Of a DNA stretch of 49,827 nucleotides, positions 1 through 9,200 are shown piece by piece. This DNA comes from an uncultured Geobacteraceae bacterium. GTDB taxonomy: Bacteria > Desulfobacterota > Desulfuromonadia > Geobacterales > Pseudopelobacteraceae. Within the stretch, counting starts at the first letter, position 1, and every line of letters starts with the position of its first letter. The DNA lies in contig CAIUSO010000015.1 in NCBI GenBank assembly GCA_903901875.1, positions 1-49,827 of the forward strand, read 5' to 3'. The translations under genes and the position numbers were made by a program. Under the pieces are notes generated by a model. That model did not search any database, was not told the DNA's origin, and worked only from the letters and a program-made list of their open reading frames with translations.

Positions 1-2
1 AG

Positions 3-233
3 CCGCTCCCTGAACCGGTAAAAGAGGTACCGAAACCGATTATCGTGCCAGAACCGGTCAAGCCGCTGCCTGTACCGCCAAAGCCGCTCCCTGAGCCGGT
101 AAAGGAAGTACCGAAACCTATTGTCGTACCAGAACCGGTCAAGCCGCTGCCTGTACCGCCAAAGCCGCTCCCTGAGCCGGTAAAAGAAGTACCTAAGCCG
201 ATTGTCGTACCAGAACCGGTCAAGCCGCTTCAT
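3..233 (+). repeat. 81-bp in-frame tandem repeat (proline-rich)
   Basis: Two full 81-bp units lie at 48-128 and 129-209. A partial unit precedes them (3-47, cut by the window edge) and a partial unit follows (210-233). The copies differ at a few third-codon positions (for example cct/ccg, gag/gaa), so the array is recent but not brand new. The unit length is a multiple of three, so gain or loss of units keeps the reading frame. Confidence 0.9.
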
Positions 234-890
234 GAAACTGAACTGCCAGCTGCAGCAGATCAGGAAGAATCATCGGATGACTTCGAACCAACGTACCAGC
301 CACTGCTCACCGTGCTGCCAAAGCCGGTACCACCAAAGCTCAAACCGGGAACTCCGGTTGAAATTGGCAATATGGATTTCCCGGCTTTAACACCAACGGA
401 CCGGGTGGATGGCACGATCGGTCAGAGAAGTTTTGATCGTGAAACAGCCGAATACGCCACGTCCCAGTATCTCTATGCCCAGGCATTTACACTGGACAAT
501 CCGATAACCATTTCGGATGCGTCTCTGGCCATGAGAAAATTCGGGGGGGATGGTTCGGTATTCCTTGATATTGTGCAGGATGTGGATGGGAAACCAAGTC
601 TGAGCGGCATTCGTTCAATGCCGGTCTCCCTGGACAAAATAACCCGTAGACCGGGCTATTACTGGGTAGATTTTTCAATTCCTGACTCGGCTCGCCTTGC
701 TCCAGGCAAATACTGGATGATTCTGCGGCACTCAGGAGAAGTTATCATGAACTGGTTCTGTACTCCCGGCAAGCGGATCAATGGACCCGATGACAGCCGT
801 TCTACCGCACAGGGATGGCAATGGGAAGACGTCCTGACCGGCGAATTTGTCTACCGGGTACGGGGTGTTGTCACCAGTGATGCACAATAG
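3..890 (+). CDS. Proline-rich repeat protein with C-terminal beta-sandwich-like domain (5' partial)
   Basis: The reading frame is open from base 3, so the gene begins outside the window; the GTG at 45 lies inside a repeat and is not a convincing start. The first ~75 residues are a tandem repeat of a 27-residue unit (81 bp) built from PEPVKPLPVPPKPLPEPVKE followed by a VPKPIVV tail. Such P/K/E/V-rich stretches form extended, rigid spacers, as in TonB-like or surface proteins. The remaining ~200 residues are mostly beta-type sequence resembling the ligand-binding or anchor-type beta-sandwich modules of secreted proteins (alternating hydrophobics, GKYWMIL, WFCTPGKRINGPDD). I do not recognise a precise family. 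An envelope location is inferred from the composition only, because the N-terminus is missing. Confidence 0.75.
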   Translation, partial: PLPEPVKEVPKPIIVPEPVKPLPVPPKPLPEPVKEVPKPIVVPEPVKPLPVPPKPLPEPVKEVPKPIVVPEPVKPLHETELPAAADQEESSDDFEPTYQPLLTVLPKPVPPKLKPGTPVEIGNMDFPALTPTDRVDGTIGQRSFDRETAEYATSQYLYAQAFTLDNPITISDASLAMRKFGGDGSVFLDIVQDVDGKPSLSGIRSMPVSLDKITRRPGYYWVDFSIPDSARLAPGKYWMILRHSGEVIMNWFCTPGKRINGPDDSRSTAQGWQWEDVLTGEFVYRVRGVVTSDAQ

Positions 891-927
891 GTAGTTTCCG
901 TCCGGGGTTTCCGGACAGAAACCAATG

Positions 928-1003
928 CTGTATTGCAATCGAGATGACATTAAAACATTGGTGTACATATGACATACACCCCAATGTGGCGAACAGCAAA
1001 AGG
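928..1003 (+). repeat. MITE-like repeat, copy 1 (right end missing)
   Basis: These 76 bases match 21866-21941 with a single visible mismatch (G at 941 versus A at 21879). The copy carries the left terminal inverted repeat (from 933) but no matching right terminus; the sequence after 1003 is replaced by a GC hairpin. It contains the internal imperfect dyad around CATTGGTGTA / TACACCCCAATG. Confidence 0.85.
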
Positions 1004-1034
1004 GGGGCATGCCATCGGCATCGCCCCCCTTTTT
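998..1034. terminator. Bidirectional rho-independent terminator at the end of the repeat
   Basis: A hairpin forms between GGGGGGCATGCC (1002-1013) and GGCATCGCCCCCC (1017-1029), with one bulged C. It is flanked by AAAA on the left and TTTTT (1030-1034) on the right, so it can end transcription from both directions. It sits between the convergent proline-rich gene (+, ends 890) and the DUF502 gene (-, ends 1053). Part of the hairpin abuts the MITE-like repeat, so the terminator may derive from the mobile element. Confidence 0.75.
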
Positions 1035-1052
1035 GTTATGTGGTAGCACCGA

Positions 1053-1676
1053 TTATTCTGCCGTCAACTCTACCGCTCCGTACTGTTCCGGGAGAACCAC
1101 ACCACCGGAAACAACAAACTTTACCGCATCTTCCACGGACATTCCGCTTTCATACACCTCATGTTCCTGAAACCAGAGTGCGAAACCGGACGTAGGGTTC
1201 GGCATGGTTGGTATGTACACGATCAGGTACGCCTTTCCATCCATTTTCATCTCAGCGGTCACAAAACCGATGGCACGGACGCCGGGGCGGGGCCACTCCA
1301 CGAAAACCGCGCGCCGATAGGACGCCCCCCCCTCACTGAACACTTTAGTCAACTGTTTGCTGGAGGAGTATATTGACTTTACCAGGGGGATCCGTGACAG
1401 CAGGTTGTCACCCATTTTCAACATTCGCTTACCAATTACGTTGGTGGTGACAAGGCCGGTCAGATAGACCACCAGAAATGCGGTGATCATGCCGATACCG
1501 GGAATATGGCCGCTGTTTCTGCCGGACAGCTCCATGAGGTTATCCAGTTGGCTGCCAAGAATTCCGTCGGCAAAATTGAATAAGAATTTGAGAATGAAAA
1601 TAGTGATGCCAAACGGGATCACAATAAATATTCCCGCCAGAAATGTCCCTTTCAGATGTTTGATCATACCTTTCAT
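1053..1676 (-). CDS. DUF502 family inner-membrane protein
   Basis: The product is about 207 residues. Two strongly hydrophobic segments lie near the N-terminus (GTFLAGIFIVIPFGITIFIL and, ~50 residues later, ITAFLVVYLTGLVTTNVIG), followed by a soluble domain with RIPLVKSIYSSSKQ, FVEWPRPGVRAIGFVT and IPTMPNPTSG. This arrangement and these motifs are typical of DUF502, a widespread membrane family without a settled function in bacteria. I chose the ATG at 1676 because a GGGAGA stretch lies about 7 bases upstream; the upstream ATG at 1691 would overlap that site. The gene stands alone, convergent with the proline-rich gene and separated from acnB by a repeat-rich gap. Confidence 0.85.
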   Translation of the reverse strand: MKGMIKHLKGTFLAGIFIVIPFGITIFILKFLFNFADGILGSQLDNLMELSGRNSGHIPGIGMITAFLVVYLTGLVTTNVIGKRMLKMGDNLLSRIPLVKSIYSSSKQLTKVFSEGGASYRRAVFVEWPRPGVRAIGFVTAEMKMDGKAYLIVYIPTMPNPTSGFALWFQEHEVYESGMSVEDAVKFVVSGGVVLPEQYGAVELTAE

Positions 1677-1737
1677 GAAACATTCTCCCAAGGAGCTGTA
1701 ACGCTCTGTATTTATGCACTCGCAAAAAAGCAGACAA

Positions 1738-1855
1738 GTCCCCTCCCCAGGAGGCGGAGGGTTAGGGAGGGAGTGTTTTCTGATGTTATCTCAACGAGAT
1801 GCAAAACATCCCCCCCTCCAGACCTCCCCCCGCTTGGGGGAGGAAATTACTTTTG
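1738..1855. repeat. Imperfect GC-rich dyad element
   Basis: A C/G-run-rich left arm (about 1740-1783) and its imperfect reverse complement (about 1812-1850) flank a central TGTTTT...AAAACA dyad. Similar text (a ccccc...gggggg run ending in gaaattac) occurs near 25795-25850, which suggests a dispersed intergenic repeat family. No coding potential is seen. Confidence 0.45.
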
Positions 1856-1911
1856 TCGAGAGCATCAGTATTTATAACGTGGTAACTATTCAGCTCGTTT
1901 CGGCACTCAAA

Positions 1912-2063
1912 TGCAAATCCCCCTCAATCCCCCTTTTGTAAAGGGGGAAGCTTTAAAAGTCCTCCCCTTTTAAAAGGGGGATGCTTTAAAAGCCCTCCCC
2001 ACTTCAAAGGGGGGAAGCTTTAAAGTTCCCCCCTTTTTGAAGGGGGGTTAGGGGGGATTTGCA
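1912..2063. repeat. Palindromic repeat element with CCCCCTTTT/AAAAGGGGG tandem hairpins
   Basis: The element is bounded by TGCAAATCCCCC at 1912 and its exact reverse complement GGGGGATTTGCA ending at 2063. Inside are three tandem hairpin units of the form CCCCCTTTT-AAAGGGGG joined by AAGCTTTAAAAG-like linkers. It lies in the 477-bp gap between the DUF502 gene and the 3' end of acnB and encodes nothing evident. On RNA it would form a chain of strong hairpins. Confidence 0.7.
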
Positions 2064-2097
2064 GTAAAATTCTTGCCTTAAAAAATGTGCTCCCGTA

Positions 2098-2138
2098 ACA
2101 AAAGCGGCCCGCCGGAATATCCCGCGGGCCGCTTTTGT
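2098..2138. terminator. Bidirectional terminator of acnB
   Basis: A perfect 15-bp stem (ACAAAAGCGGCCCGC at 2098-2112 and GCGGGCCGCTTTTGT at 2124-2138) encloses an 11-base loop. A- and T-rich outer arms allow function in either direction. It starts 16 bases beyond the acnB stop codon on the minus strand. Confidence 0.85.
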
Positions 2139-2153
2139 ACGTATCAACACAGA

Positions 2154-4685
2154 TTATTTATATTCGCACATCTCGTCAAACTGGAGGTACTTGTATATTT
2201 TTTCACTATTCGGTGCAATCTTGGCGTTGAATATTTCCAGGAACTCAGCCGGTGTGGGAAGCTTTCCGAGAAGTGCTGCCACGGCACCCAGTTCGGCGGA
2301 ACCGAGATAAACTTTCGCGCCGTTACCAATACGATCATCAAAGTTACGGGTCGAAGTGGAGAACATGTTGACGCCATCGGGTACGCGGGCCTGATTACCC
2401 ATGCAGAGTGAACATCCGGCGATTTCGATACGTGCTCCAAAAGCACTGTAGACGGAGAAATAGGCTTCGTCTTTCAGTTTCTGCTGATCCATGCGGGTCG
2501 GCGGGCAAATCCAGGTACGAACCTCAGGATTGAACTTCTGACCACGCCAGATCTCAGCGGCGGCACGGAAGTGACCGATATTAGTCATGCAGGAACCGAG
2601 GAATACGTCCTGAATCTTCGTTCCGGCAACATCGGAGAGGAGCTTGACATCATCCGGGTCGTTGGGGCAGGCAAGGATCGGCTCAGTAATTTCGGCAAGG
2701 TCGATCTCGATAACCGCAGCGTATTCGGCATTGGCATCGGCTTCAAGCAATGAAGGAGCTTTCAGCCACTCATTGGCAGCATCAATACGATTCTGCAGGG
2801 TCTGGGCATCCTGATACCCTTCTGCAATCATCTTCTTCATAAGTGCCACGTTGGAACGGAGGTAGGTTGCCACGGACTCTTCGGAAAGCTTGATGCATCC
2901 GGCAGCGGCAGAACGCTCTGCGGCGGCATCGGTCAGCTCAAAAGCCTGTTCAACGGAAAGGTCGGGCAGACCTTCCATTTCAAGAATACGGCCATTGAAG
3001 ATATTTTTCTTGTTTTTCTTCGGTACAGTCAACAGCCCCTGCTTGATTGCCCAGAATGGAATTGCATTGACGGCATCGCGGAGGGTAATACCGGGGTTAA
3101 GTGCTCCTTTAAAACGCACCAGTACGGATTCAGGCATATCAAGTGGCATGAAACCCATGGCACCGGCAAAGGCAACCAGTCCCGAACCGGCCGGGAAGGA
3201 GATGCCGATGGGGAAACGGGTGTGGGAGTCACCACCGGTACCAACGGTATCGGGAAGCAGCAGACGGTTTAGCCAGGAGTGAATAACGCCATCGCCCGGC
3301 TTGAGAGGTACCCCCCCCCGCTCGATGATGAACTGGGGAAGTGACTTGTGCATTTTGACGTCGGCCGGTTTCGGATAGGCCGCCGTATGGCAGAAGGACT
3401 GCATGAACATGGGAGAGAGGAACTTCAGACAGGCAAGCTCCTTCAGCTCGTCGGCGGTCATGGGACCGGTGGTGTCCTGTGATCCGACGGTAGTCATTTT
3501 TGGTTCGCAGGCGGTACCGGGGAGGATACCTTCTACTCCGCAGGCTTGACCAACCATTTTCTGGGCCTGGGAGTATCCCTGGCCAGCTTTTGCCACCGGG
3601 TTGACCGGCAGGGTGAAAATATCGGTAGCACCAAGACCCAGTGCGGTACGGGCACGATCCGTCACGGCACGGCCGATGATCAGGGGAATACGTCCACCGG
3701 CACGGAACTCGTCGGCGACGGTGTTGGGTGCGATCTGAAAGGTGGAAAGCAGTTCGCCCGCTTCGGAAGTTATCTCGCCCTTGACGGTATTGATGATGAT
3801 AACATCACCGGTATTCATCTTGGTAACATCGGCCTTCAGAGGAAGTGCGCCGGAATCCTGGGCAGTATTGAAAAAGATCGGAGCGATGACGCTGCCGATG
3901 ATTACGCCGGCGGTTTTTTTGTTCGGTACACAGGGAATATCCTGACCGATGCACCAGAGGACCGAGTTACAGGCAGATTTACGGGAAGAACCGGTGCCGA
4001 CAACATCACCGACAAAGGCAACCTGGAAACCATCTTCGCGGAATTTCGCAATGGTGGTCAGTCCATCGGGAAAACGGGTTTTGCCCATTGCCAGTGCGTG
4101 AAGTGGAATATCCGGGCGACTCCAGGCGTCTCCTGCCGGCGAGAAGTCGTCAGTATTAATCTCACCTTCAACTTTATACACCTTAACTTTGATGATTTCG
4201 GCAAGACTCGGCTTGTTGGTAAACCACTCGGCATTGGCCCATGACTGGAGCACCCGTTTGGCGGCGGCATTGGTCGCAGAGAGTTCTACAACCCGCTCAA
4301 AACCGTCATAGACGAGGGTCATGCCACAGAGGGCAGTGGCAGCGTCATCGGCCAGTGCGGTGTTACTCAGGGCGTTCACCAGCGGTGCCACGTTGTAACC
4401 ACCCATCATGGTTCCCAGCATGCGAATGGCGTCAACCGGTGTTACCAGCGGTGACGACTTTGTGCCGGCAACGATGTCGGCAAGGAATGCTGCTTTTACT
4501 TCGGCAGCAGGATCAACACCGGGAGAAACCCGTTCCTTGATCAAACCAAGCAGGAACGCCTCCTGTCCTGCAGGTGGAGTCACCAGCAGGTCACACAGGG
4601 CGGCGGTTTGTTCAGGAGTCAGCGGGAGTGCCGGAATACCCTGGGCTCCCCTCTCCTTTTCATGTGCGAGATACGCTTCAATCAT
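2154..4685 (-). CDS. acnB: Aconitate hydratase B / 2-methylisocitrate dehydratase
   Basis: This cytoplasmic TCA-cycle enzyme interconverts citrate and isocitrate through a [4Fe-4S] cluster. The 843-residue product has the AcnB order: an N-terminal HEAT-like domain (IEAYLAHEKERGAQGI), a swivel domain with GDVVGTGSSRKSACNS, then the catalytic domains. Cluster-ligand cysteines are visible in FLGSCMTNIGHF and in IAGCSLCMGNQARV. Length and order match AcnB rather than AcnA. I chose the ATG at 4685 because a perfect AGGAGG lies about 8 bases upstream and the resulting N-terminus aligns with known AcnB starts. The gene is monocistronic, with its own promoter candidate and terminator. AcnB is usually the main vegetative aconitase, and some homologues bind mRNA as apo-protein. 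Confidence 0.97.
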   Translation of the reverse strand: MIEAYLAHEKERGAQGIPALPLTPEQTAALCDLLVTPPAGQEAFLLGLIKERVSPGVDPAAEVKAAFLADIVAGTKSSPLVTPVDAIRMLGTMMGGYNVAPLVNALSNTALADDAATALCGMTLVYDGFERVVELSATNAAAKRVLQSWANAEWFTNKPSLAEIIKVKVYKVEGEINTDDFSPAGDAWSRPDIPLHALAMGKTRFPDGLTTIAKFREDGFQVAFVGDVVGTGSSRKSACNSVLWCIGQDIPCVPNKKTAGVIIGSVIAPIFFNTAQDSGALPLKADVTKMNTGDVIIINTVKGEITSEAGELLSTFQIAPNTVADEFRAGGRIPLIIGRAVTDRARTALGLGATDIFTLPVNPVAKAGQGYSQAQKMVGQACGVEGILPGTACEPKMTTVGSQDTTGPMTADELKELACLKFLSPMFMQSFCHTAAYPKPADVKMHKSLPQFIIERGGVPLKPGDGVIHSWLNRLLLPDTVGTGGDSHTRFPIGISFPAGSGLVAFAGAMGFMPLDMPESVLVRFKGALNPGITLRDAVNAIPFWAIKQGLLTVPKKNKKNIFNGRILEMEGLPDLSVEQAFELTDAAAERSAAAGCIKLSEESVATYLRSNVALMKKMIAEGYQDAQTLQNRIDAANEWLKAPSLLEADANAEYAAVIEIDLAEITEPILACPNDPDDVKLLSDVAGTKIQDVFLGSCMTNIGHFRAAAEIWRGQKFNPEVRTWICPPTRMDQQKLKDEAYFSVYSAFGARIEIAGCSLCMGNQARVPDGVNMFSTSTRNFDDRIGNGAKVYLGSAELGAVAALLGKLPTPAEFLEIFNAKIAPNSEKIYKYLQFDEMCEYK

Positions 4686-4758
4686 CGTAATATCCTCCTC
4701 TTTCTGGGTATATTCCACGTTCATATCATGCGGTAAAAATGGCGTCTAAATCCCATAC

Positions 4759-4788
4759 TGTATACACGTTTTGACCCGTAATTGTCAA
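4759..4788 (-). promoter_or_regulatory. Candidate sigma-70 promoter of acnB
   Basis: On the minus strand a perfect -35 TTGACA (4788-4783) is followed after 18 bases by TATACA (4764-4759). It lies about 75 bases upstream of the acnB start. The call rests on motif match and position only. Confidence 0.5.
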
Positions 4789-4834
4789 ATCATAATCTGA
4801 GAGACATTAACGTGCCTGTCATAGCCCAAATTCA

Positions 4835-5707
4835 TTATTTCATTTTTACGTACTTCTGGAAACGGCCGTCGACATGGGCCTGTGTCGAGTAATCCGGATA
4901 GGTGGCAAGCTTTGCCTTGAGGCGGGCAATCCGCTCCGCCAGCGGCGGATGGGTTGAGAACCATGAGCCGTTCTTGTCCTTACTCGTCGCTTCAAGTTTC
5001 TGCAGTTTTTCAAGGACCTTGATAAACGCGGCCGGATCATATCCGGTGCGATACACCGTTTCCATGGCCGCCAGATCGGCTTCAAATTCCATATCCTTGT
5101 CAAGCCCTTTGTCAAATAGCATTGTCTGCAAATTCCCGACGGTATCAGCCAGTTTTTTCCCTTTTTCACCCCCCACGCTGGCAGCGGTGATGGCACCGGC
5201 TCCCTGGATCATCTGTGCCCGCTGGGTGCTTTTCAGCGCATGTTTTGCTGCAACGTGGCCAATTTCATGGGCAAGCACACCGGCGAGTTCCGCCTCGTTT
5301 TCCAAAACAGTGAAGAGTGCCCGACTCACGAAAATCACCCCTCCCGGTACGGCAAATGCGTTCTGGACCGGGCTGTCCAGCACCGCAAAGGAATAGGGAA
5401 TAGTTGGACGCTTACTGTTGGCTGCCAGGGCATTTCCGACAAGATTAACGTACTGCTGCAGCTGGTCGTTTTTCACCGGATTACCAAAGCGGGTGAGCCC
5501 CTCCAGTGCCAGCCCTTCTCCAATGGTCCGTTCGGTTTTGTAATCAATATCCTTGGAACCTGCCAGCATCTGGGAAGCACCGGCAATAATTTTCCCCTCC
5601 TTGGAATCGGGACTGACGACACTCTGAATGGTATCAAAAAAGTCTGCCGAGGCAAAGACACTACTGCACAGCACCAGGGTCACTGTCAGGAAAAGAAGTT
5701 TTTTCAT
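4835..5707 (-). CDS. Periplasmic M48 family zinc metalloprotease
   Basis: The 290-residue product starts with a signal peptide (MKKLLFLTVTLVLCSSVFAS, cleavage likely after ASA). The zinc motif HEIGH is at residues 147-151 in VLAHEIGHVAAKH, and the third ligand is expected in MEFEADLAAM near residue 210; HPPLAERIARL near the C-terminus is typical of the family. It resembles envelope quality-control M48 proteases such as LoiP/YcaL and lacks the TPR tail of BepA. It is the last gene of the five-gene operon; its ATG overlaps the stop of the SH3b gene as ATGA. It may therefore process or degrade another component of the operon, such as the CHAT giant; this is inference. Confidence 0.93.
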   Translation of the reverse strand: MKKLLFLTVTLVLCSSVFASADFFDTIQSVVSPDSKEGKIIAGASQMLAGSKDIDYKTERTIGEGLALEGLTRFGNPVKNDQLQQYVNLVGNALAANSKRPTIPYSFAVLDSPVQNAFAVPGGVIFVSRALFTVLENEAELAGVLAHEIGHVAAKHALKSTQRAQMIQGAGAITAASVGGEKGKKLADTVGNLQTMLFDKGLDKDMEFEADLAAMETVYRTGYDPAAFIKVLEKLQKLEATSKDKNGSWFSTHPPLAERIARLKAKLATYPDYSTQAHVDGRFQKYVKMK

Positions 5708-6252
5708 TTACCCCTCCCTGTGTTCTGAGCGTATTCACCAATCTTACCCTCTTTCAAAAAGGACCGCACATCCATGGCTGACACCTTCCTGCCCAGAATT
5801 TTTTCCAGTGATTTTTTACATGTTTCAGAGGTTCCCCGTGATTTAGCATAGGAAACCGTTTCCGGTGAGAGCCCCCGAATGCTCCGGGCACTGTCAGCCT
5901 TTGCGGTGGTAATCTGACTCTTTTTCATACTTTCACCGAACAGCGGATCATCGGTTCCGGCCACTTCGGCAGACGGCCGGGTTTCTGCCAGGCGCCCGGC
6001 ATAGACCCACCCGGTTGCCCCTGCCTCGGTTCGTACCTTCACCCAGCGCCCGCCCGTTTCAACGACCGACACTTCGGTCCCCACCAGCAGATCGACTACA
6101 TTTTCCGAAGTTGCCGATGCCTCTACCTTGAGTGAAGTACCGTCACTTGCAACCCACCGTTTTTCTTCTGCACACGCGATTGAAGCGCACAGCAGGACAA
6201 CGGCACACATCCCCATTTTGATTCCCATAGGTAACCCTCTCATCAGTCTCAT
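5704..6252 (-). CDS. Exported SH3b-domain protein
   Basis: The product is 182 residues. A signal peptide (GMCAVVLLCASIACAEE) precedes a bacterial SH3 domain at about residues 33-90, with DGTSLKVEASATSENVVDLL and GGRWVKVRTEAGATGWVYAG. The rest is a short helical tail rich in charged residues (CKKSLEKILGRKVSAMDVRSFL) that I do not recognise. Bacterial SH3 domains usually bind peptidoglycan or protein partners in the envelope. The gene overlaps the CHAT gene upstream by 4 bases (6249-6252) and the M48 gene downstream by 4 bases, so translation is probably coupled. The true start could be one of the downstream ATGs (MGIKMGM). Confidence 0.85.
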   Translation of the reverse strand: MRLMRGLPMGIKMGMCAVVLLCASIACAEEKRWVASDGTSLKVEASATSENVVDLLVGTEVSVVETGGRWVKVRTEAGATGWVYAGRLAETRPSAEVAGTDDPLFGESMKKSQITTAKADSARSIRGLSPETVSYAKSRGTSETCKKSLEKILGRKVSAMDVRSFLKEGKIGEYAQNTGRGK

Positions 6253-9200
6253 TGATAATCTCCTGTCAGTACAAACGCACCCCAGTATCCAGGGTGCGGA
6301 TAACGATTTTTCACCTGCTGCATAGCTTTACTCAAACTTTCCGCCTTGCCCGATTGGAGAAAGTTTCGATAGAACTGCTTCATCATGATCGCCGTCGAGA
6401 CATCGCTTACCCGCCACAAACTTGAAATCAGCGAGTGGGTACCGGCAAATATGAATGCCCGGTTCATGCCAACCACATCATCACCGCTCTTGATATCACC
6501 AAGTCCGGTCTGACAGGCACTCAATACCACCAAATCGGCCCGAATATCCAGCCCAAAAATTTCATCGGCCTGCAATTTACCGTCGGCCTTGTTATCTTTA
6601 ACCAGCCTGACGGCCGAGAACAACGGATTTAACGGATCAAATTCACCATGGGAGGCCAGATGGATCACCCCGAATTCACTGATATGTTCACGTACCCAGC
6701 TTTCCGTTGCCCGTTCCCGGGTCAGGATCGTAACATCCGGATAATTCCAGCGCATGGTACCCGCTTCCCGCTCGGCAAAGGGGAGGTCAAGGGTGGAGTT
6801 GCCCAGATCCGGATTGCCGATGGCCAGGATGTGAAGTTTACGTTCCGTACTGCGACGTCCCATGGTGTATTTCATCACCGAAGCGGCAGGCAGATAGAAG
6901 AGCTTTTGGCGGTCAACCAGATAATCCTTGCCATCATGTAACGTGGCAAAGGAAAGATAATGGAGGCTGCCATGGGGAATAATTCCGACCGACCGATATG
7001 TCGTTCCCCCGGTCAGTTGGGGAGCTATCAGCAGATCATACAACTCCCGTGACTGCTTTTCCAGTGGTTCCAGATTTTGCAGCATTCTGCGGTATGAGGC
7101 TATTTTAGCCGACAACCGGGGAGCCGAAATAGTTTGCACCGACAGTGCGGAACGGTCCCGTTCGATCCGCCAGATGAGCAGACGGTCCGGCAACTGATAG
7201 TAGGAAAGCAGGACAACACCCGCTTCGAGCTGGGCCCTGATCCCCTCAAGGGTGGTCGGGCTCACCTTGACCAGGGCAAGCAGTTCGGGCCGCTTTCTCT
7301 CGATATCAATCAGGAGATCCTGATATGCTCCCCGTAATTTTTCCAGGGCCTGATCGTAACGCCCCTTCTCTTTTGGGTTTGTTGCCTGGGCGAGAAGGCT
7401 TTCCTGCTCCATTATTTCACTTTTCAGCCGAATCTGCCGATCATACAGCTCCTGGTCAACGGAACCGGAGAGTGACAGACGCTGACGCCCTAAAATATCG
7501 ATAAGGTTGCGGGAACGGGAACGTTCCGCCACGGCAAAGGCCTCGTCACTCCGCTGCAGATCAACCAGCAACCCCACCAGACCGGCATAGACATCCATTT
7601 TATCGGCAAGAAAGCCATCTTTCAGCTGATCAAGTTTGATCTCGGCCCTGAGCCCCTCCACGGTTTCAAGTGCCTGCTGATACAGTTGCACGGCAGCTTC
7701 AGTGTGACCGTCCCTCTTCTGTAACCGTGCCAGTCCGAACAGAGCGCGCCAGCGCACCTCCCGCAGCAGCAGCCGGTCGGCTATTTCCAGAGCCCCCCCA
7801 TAACTGGCTTCGGCGGCAGCAACCTGCTTCAAAGCCGTTTCACCGTCGCCCCGGGCCAGAAGAATTTTCGCCAGATTTACCTTGTCACCAATGGCCGTGG
7901 CCAGGGATGCCGCTTCTGAAAACTGCAGCAAGGCGGTTGCAGGGTCACCCATTTTCAAGCGGGTCTGCCCCAGGTTGCGCAGGTCGTAGGCAAGTGCCCA
8001 GCGGGAACCGAGTTGCCGGTCAATGACCAGTGCCGAATCCAGCGTGGCAAGGGCTCCGGTGTAGTCGCCGGACTCACGCTGAACCAGCCCGATATTATTG
8101 AGGGTCGTCGCCACTTCATCCCGACGGACCGCAAGCTTCCCCGCCTGCTCCAGGGCCCCCCGAAGTTCTGTCAGGGCCCGTTTATTGTCTCCAAGGGTCC
8201 ACCAGATGAGTCCTCCGGTGTTTTTTGCCATAACCTGTTCCAGACTCCATTTTTCCGCTATGGCACTCTTTTCCACCTGTTCCCGAAGATCAAATGCCTC
8301 CTGATAGCGTCCCTGGAACCAGGCATTATTGGCCTGTTCAAGAATGATGCGCATTCTGGTACGAAGATTTTTGTCACCAGCCTTTGCCAAAGCCTCTTTA
8401 TAGAGCAGGTCGGCCGTGGTAAAATTACCGAGAAGGCGTTGGCAGCGTCCCCGTTCGAGAAGGGTTTCCGCTTCCAAGCCGGCATTTCCGGTGCGGGCGT
8501 ACATGGCACCGGCCCGGGCGTACTGCTGTTCAGCAATGGAATATTGATTGAGCCGCAGGTCATAAATCCGACCGATATTCCGGTACTGTTCGGCCAGTGA
8601 AGCATCGTCCTTCAACGTCTGTCGTAATGTGGCCGACTCTTCAAAGAACGAGCGGGCAGCGGTGAAATTGACGGAATTTTCCATCACAATACCGAAGTCG
8701 GCAAGTGCCGCCGCCTGTTCCTTCACCAGCCCCAAATCGGCAAATATCCCCACCCCCTCCTTGAGCGAGGCGGCTGCCTCCGTAAACCGTTCGGCATTTC
8801 CCTGCAGCAACCCAAGGCGAAGCAGGGCATCGGCATGGTCAACAGAGTACGGTTTCTCCATAGCCAGTCCCTTTACCACCGCCTCGGCATGGAGGATGGC
8901 CCGCTCGGTCAGACCGGCGGAGAAGGCACTTTCCCGTCCATAACGGTGCAGGGTGGTTGCCTGCTTCGCCAGTGACGGATTTTCGGCAACAATGGTCAGG
9001 GCATTTTCAAACAGTGATAACGCTTTTTGAAAGGAACCGGCATTATGTGCTTTGACACCGGCCTTGCCATATTCGGCAAAGCGGCTTTTTCCCAGACGGG
9101 CCGCCTCTACCGCATCCGGTCCCCGGTCCCCGATCAGCAGCCATCCGGGTGGGAGCAGGGAGCTGGCATCGGCAAGGGTCTTACTGCCATAGGCCTGGAC

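Noticed and set aside
3..233. CRISPR array
   Set aside because: The 81-bp units are direct, contiguous and in frame, with no unique spacers; they encode a proline-rich protein repeat.
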